A stretch of 6,206 bases of DNA from JAXDLH01 sp034666705 (GTDB lineage Bacteria > Chloroflexota > UBA6077 > SHYK01), in NCBI GenBank assembly GCA_034666705.1, contig JAXDLH010000447.1:1-6206 (forward strand), given 5' to 3'. A program made the position numbers and the translations under genes. This document shows positions 5,348 to 6,206 of this stretch, piece after piece; the first letter of the stretch is position 1, and every line of letters begins with the position of its first letter. A model generated the notes under the pieces. The model was not told the DNA's origin. It made no database searches and saw only the letters and a list, made by a program, of their open reading frames with translations.

Positions 5348-6206
5348 ATGGCAATGCCCTCGTCCGCATCCGTCCTCGACCCCCGAGTCGCGATCGTCAT
5401 CGCGACCCGGAACCGCAGCGCGTCTCTGCTCGACACCCTTCGCCACCTCGTCGACGGGTCGGGTCAGGCTCAGATTGTGGTCGTCGACAACGGATCAACG
5501 GATGACAGCCCGGCCGCAGTGCGAACGGCGTTTCCCACGATCTGCGTCGTCGAGCTTGGCGAGAACCGGGGCGCGGCCGGTCGCACCGTGGGGGTGGCGG
5601 CGGTCAACACCCCGTACGTCGCCTTCAGCGACGACGATTCCTGGTGGATGCCGGGCGCACTGGCCCACGCCGCGGACCTGCTCGATGGGAACTCGCGGCT
5701 TGGCTTGATCGCCGGGAGCGTGGTGCTCGGGGATGATGCCCGGCTCGATCCTGCCTGTCTCGAGATGGCGAGGAGCCCACTCCCCGCGCGCCGGTCGCTA
5801 CCGGGCCGGCCGGTGCTCGGATTCATCGCCTGCGGCGCGGTGGTCAGGCGAGAGGCGTACCTCGCGGTCTGCGGCTTCGAGCCGCACTTCGGCGTCGGCG
5901 GCGAGGAGGAGCTGCTGGCGCTCGACCTTGCCGGTGCGGGCTGGGACCTCGCGTACGTGCCCGCCGTAATAGCCCGCCACTATCCATCCGCCATGCGCGA
6001 CCCCACCCAGCGGAATCGGGTGATCGTCCGCAATGCCCTGTGGTCCGCCTGGCTGCGGCGGCCGTTCCACCGGGCGCTGCGCAATACCGCCGCGGCCGCG
6101 AGGGCAGCGTGGCACGATCCGGCGCACCGCGCCGGCGTGGCGGAGGCGCTGCGGGGGCTGCCCTGGGTAGCACGCGCCAGGCGGCCGATTCCGTCGACCG
6201 TCGAAG
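5348..6206 (+). CDS. Family 2 glycosyltransferase (3' partial)
   Basis: The frame stays open to the window end, giving 286 residues, so the C-terminus is missing. The GT-A fold is clear: VAIVIATRNR (14-23) is the nucleotide-binding first strand, IVVVDNGSTDDS (43-54) carries Asp47, ELGENRGAAGRTVGV follows at 69-83, and YVAFSDDDSWWMPGAL (90-105) contains the metal-binding DxD (Asp95-Asp97). GFIACGAVVRREAYLAVCGF (158-177) and GVGGEEELLALDLAGAGW hold the acceptor/base region with Glu186-188. Family knowledge: such enzymes move a sugar from a nucleotide-sugar to an acceptor; donor and acceptor cannot be read here. No membrane segment is seen in the visible part. The ATG at 5348 and a second in-frame ATG at 5354 are equally possible, with only weak GGGATGG-like ribosome binding for the latter. 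The gene follows the PAS gene after 281 nt and is probably a separate transcription unit. Confidence 0.9.
   Translation, partial: MAMPSSASVLDPRVAIVIATRNRSASLLDTLRHLVDGSGQAQIVVVDNGSTDDSPAAVRTAFPTICVVELGENRGAAGRTVGVAAVNTPYVAFSDDDSWWMPGALAHAADLLDGNSRLGLIAGSVVLGDDARLDPACLEMARSPLPARRSLPGRPVLGFIACGAVVRREAYLAVCGFEPHFGVGGEEELLALDLAGAGWDLAYVPAVIARHYPSAMRDPTQRNRVIVRNALWSAWLRRPFHRALRNTAAAARAAWHDPAHRAGVAEALRGLPWVARARRPIPSTVE

Noticed and set aside
5172..5708. A 178-codon plus-strand open frame over the start of the glycosyltransferase
   Set aside because: The other frame carries all GT-A motifs including DxD; this one is serine/arginine/proline-rich noise.
1..6206. CRISPR arrays, tRNA or rRNA genes, insertion sequences
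   Set aside because: No regularly spaced repeats, no cloverleaf-like or rRNA-like sequence and no transposase motifs were seen.

Overview
The window is about 6.2 kb of high-GC bacterial DNA, densely coding, with strong G/C preference at third codon positions. The proteins look like those of a soil or environmental bacterium with complex signalling. Actinobacteria-like, Chloroflexota-like and Gemmatimonadota-like relatives are all plausible. The sequence alone does not settle the phylum.

Positions 1-2168 (+) hold a compact stressosome operon. The genes are the C-terminal STAS domain of an RsbR-type scaffold protein (5' end outside the window), RsbS, the switch kinase RsbT, a second RsbT/RsbW-like ATPase-kinase, and an RsbX-like SpoIIE-family phosphatase. 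Genes are separated by 1-2 nt or overlap by 7-16 nt, so translation is probably coupled. In the known paradigm, RsbR and RsbS form a large sensory complex that holds RsbT. On stress RsbT phosphorylates RsbR and RsbS and leaves to activate an output, and RsbX dephosphorylates the scaffold to reset it. All the key phosphorylation-site residues (two Thr in RsbR, one Ser in RsbS) and the catalytic residues of both kinases and the phosphatase are present. No RsbU, RsbV, RsbW or sigma factor lies in the window, so the output of this system is not visible.

Positions 2237-3001 (-) encode an OmpR/PhoB-type response regulator convergent with the stressosome operon and lacking an adjacent classical histidine kinase. 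Divergent from it, after a non-coding stretch of 418 nt, lies a 548-residue protein (3420-5066, +) with an unusual layout: a degenerate receiver-like domain, a LuxR/NarL-type helix-turn-helix, two PAS/PAC domains and a C-terminal helical tail, with no kinase domain. It looks like a ligand- or redox-sensing DNA-binding regulator.

Positions 5067-5347 are non-coding. They contain overlapping inverted repeats, in which one segment can pair either with the end of the PAS gene or with a downstream arm. From 5348 to the window end a family 2 glycosyltransferase runs off the edge. Its link to the signalling genes is unclear.

The most notable points are the PAS/LuxR architecture, the separation in different reading frames of an ATPase and a phosphatase domain that are often fused, the stressosome module without a visible output, and the competing inverted repeats.
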